From NCBI GenBank assembly GCA_900756715.1, contig CAAELC010000099.1, forward strand, positions 1-6,347: a stretch of DNA of 6,347 nucleotides, in the 5' to 3' direction. This document shows, piece by piece, positions 6,330-6,347 of the stretch. The position numbers and the translations under genes were made by a program. Below the pieces are notes generated by a model. It made no database searches and had not been told where the DNA came from. It saw only the letters and a list, made by a program, of their open reading frames with translations. This DNA is from an uncultured Oscillospiraceae bacterium (GTDB taxonomy: Bacteria; Bacillota; Clostridia; Oscillospirales; Oscillospiraceae). The stretch's first letter is position 1. Each line of letters begins with the position of its first letter.

Positions 6330-6345
6330 CAAAGCAAATTTGAAA
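6327..6345. repeat. Short AT-rich inverted repeat at the right edge
   Basis: TTTCAAA (6327-6333) is the reverse complement of TTTGAAA (6339-6345), with a 5-nt spacer. It overlaps the T6 tract. Its role is unknown, and the window ends two bases later. Confidence 0.3.
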
Positions 6346-6347
6346 TA

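Noticed and set aside
6230..6347. Minus-strand frames running in from the right edge (one ending at 6259-6261, another at 6230-6232).
   Set aside because: Two frames are open at once, neither shows a usable start, and the stretch is dominated by hairpin sequence. It fits a structured non-coding element better than a gene end.

Overview
The window looks like an ordinary chromosomal stretch from a Gram-positive anaerobe of the Clostridia, most likely the Oscillospiraceae or a related group. This is inferred from moderately GC-rich coding DNA (many codons ending in C or G), AT-rich intergenic gaps with sigma-A-type promoters, TTG start codons behind strong Shine-Dalgarno sites, and protein sequences typical of Firmicutes. 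No species can be named from the sequence alone. There are four complete genes, no tRNA or rRNA, no CRISPR array and no recognisable insertion sequence.

Layout, left to right. Positions 1-242 hold a near-perfect bidirectional terminator (95-128) and no convincing gene. The first gene (243-1697, minus strand) encodes a PutP-type sodium/proline symporter. It has its own extended -10 promoter, and just upstream of that lies a striking 18-bp-arm palindrome (1756-1801). Next, also on the minus strand, come a TetR-family regulator (1883-2473) and an oligosaccharide-flippase-like membrane protein of the MOP superfamily (2486-4003). The flippase gene is transcribed first and the regulator starts 12 nt after its stop, so the two look like one operon read from a good promoter at 4071-4099. 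An intergenic region of about 300 bp (4004-4305) separates this operon from the divergent gene typA/bipA (4306-6138, plus strand), a ribosome-associated translational GTPase with all five G motifs. That gap holds two divergent promoters and a hairpin-forming inverted repeat (4164-4203). After typA come three successive potential RNA structures and a T6 tract (6148-6330), with no gene visible to the window edge.

The genes do not form one pathway. TypA is a housekeeping translation and stress factor. PutP imports proline for nutrition or osmoprotection. The flippase and TetR pair may be a self-regulated envelope or export module whose substrate and inducer cannot be read from the sequence. I found no convincing evidence for a previously undescribed system. 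The parts most worth a second look are non-coding: the palindrome before putP, the inverted repeat before typA, and the run of structures after typA.
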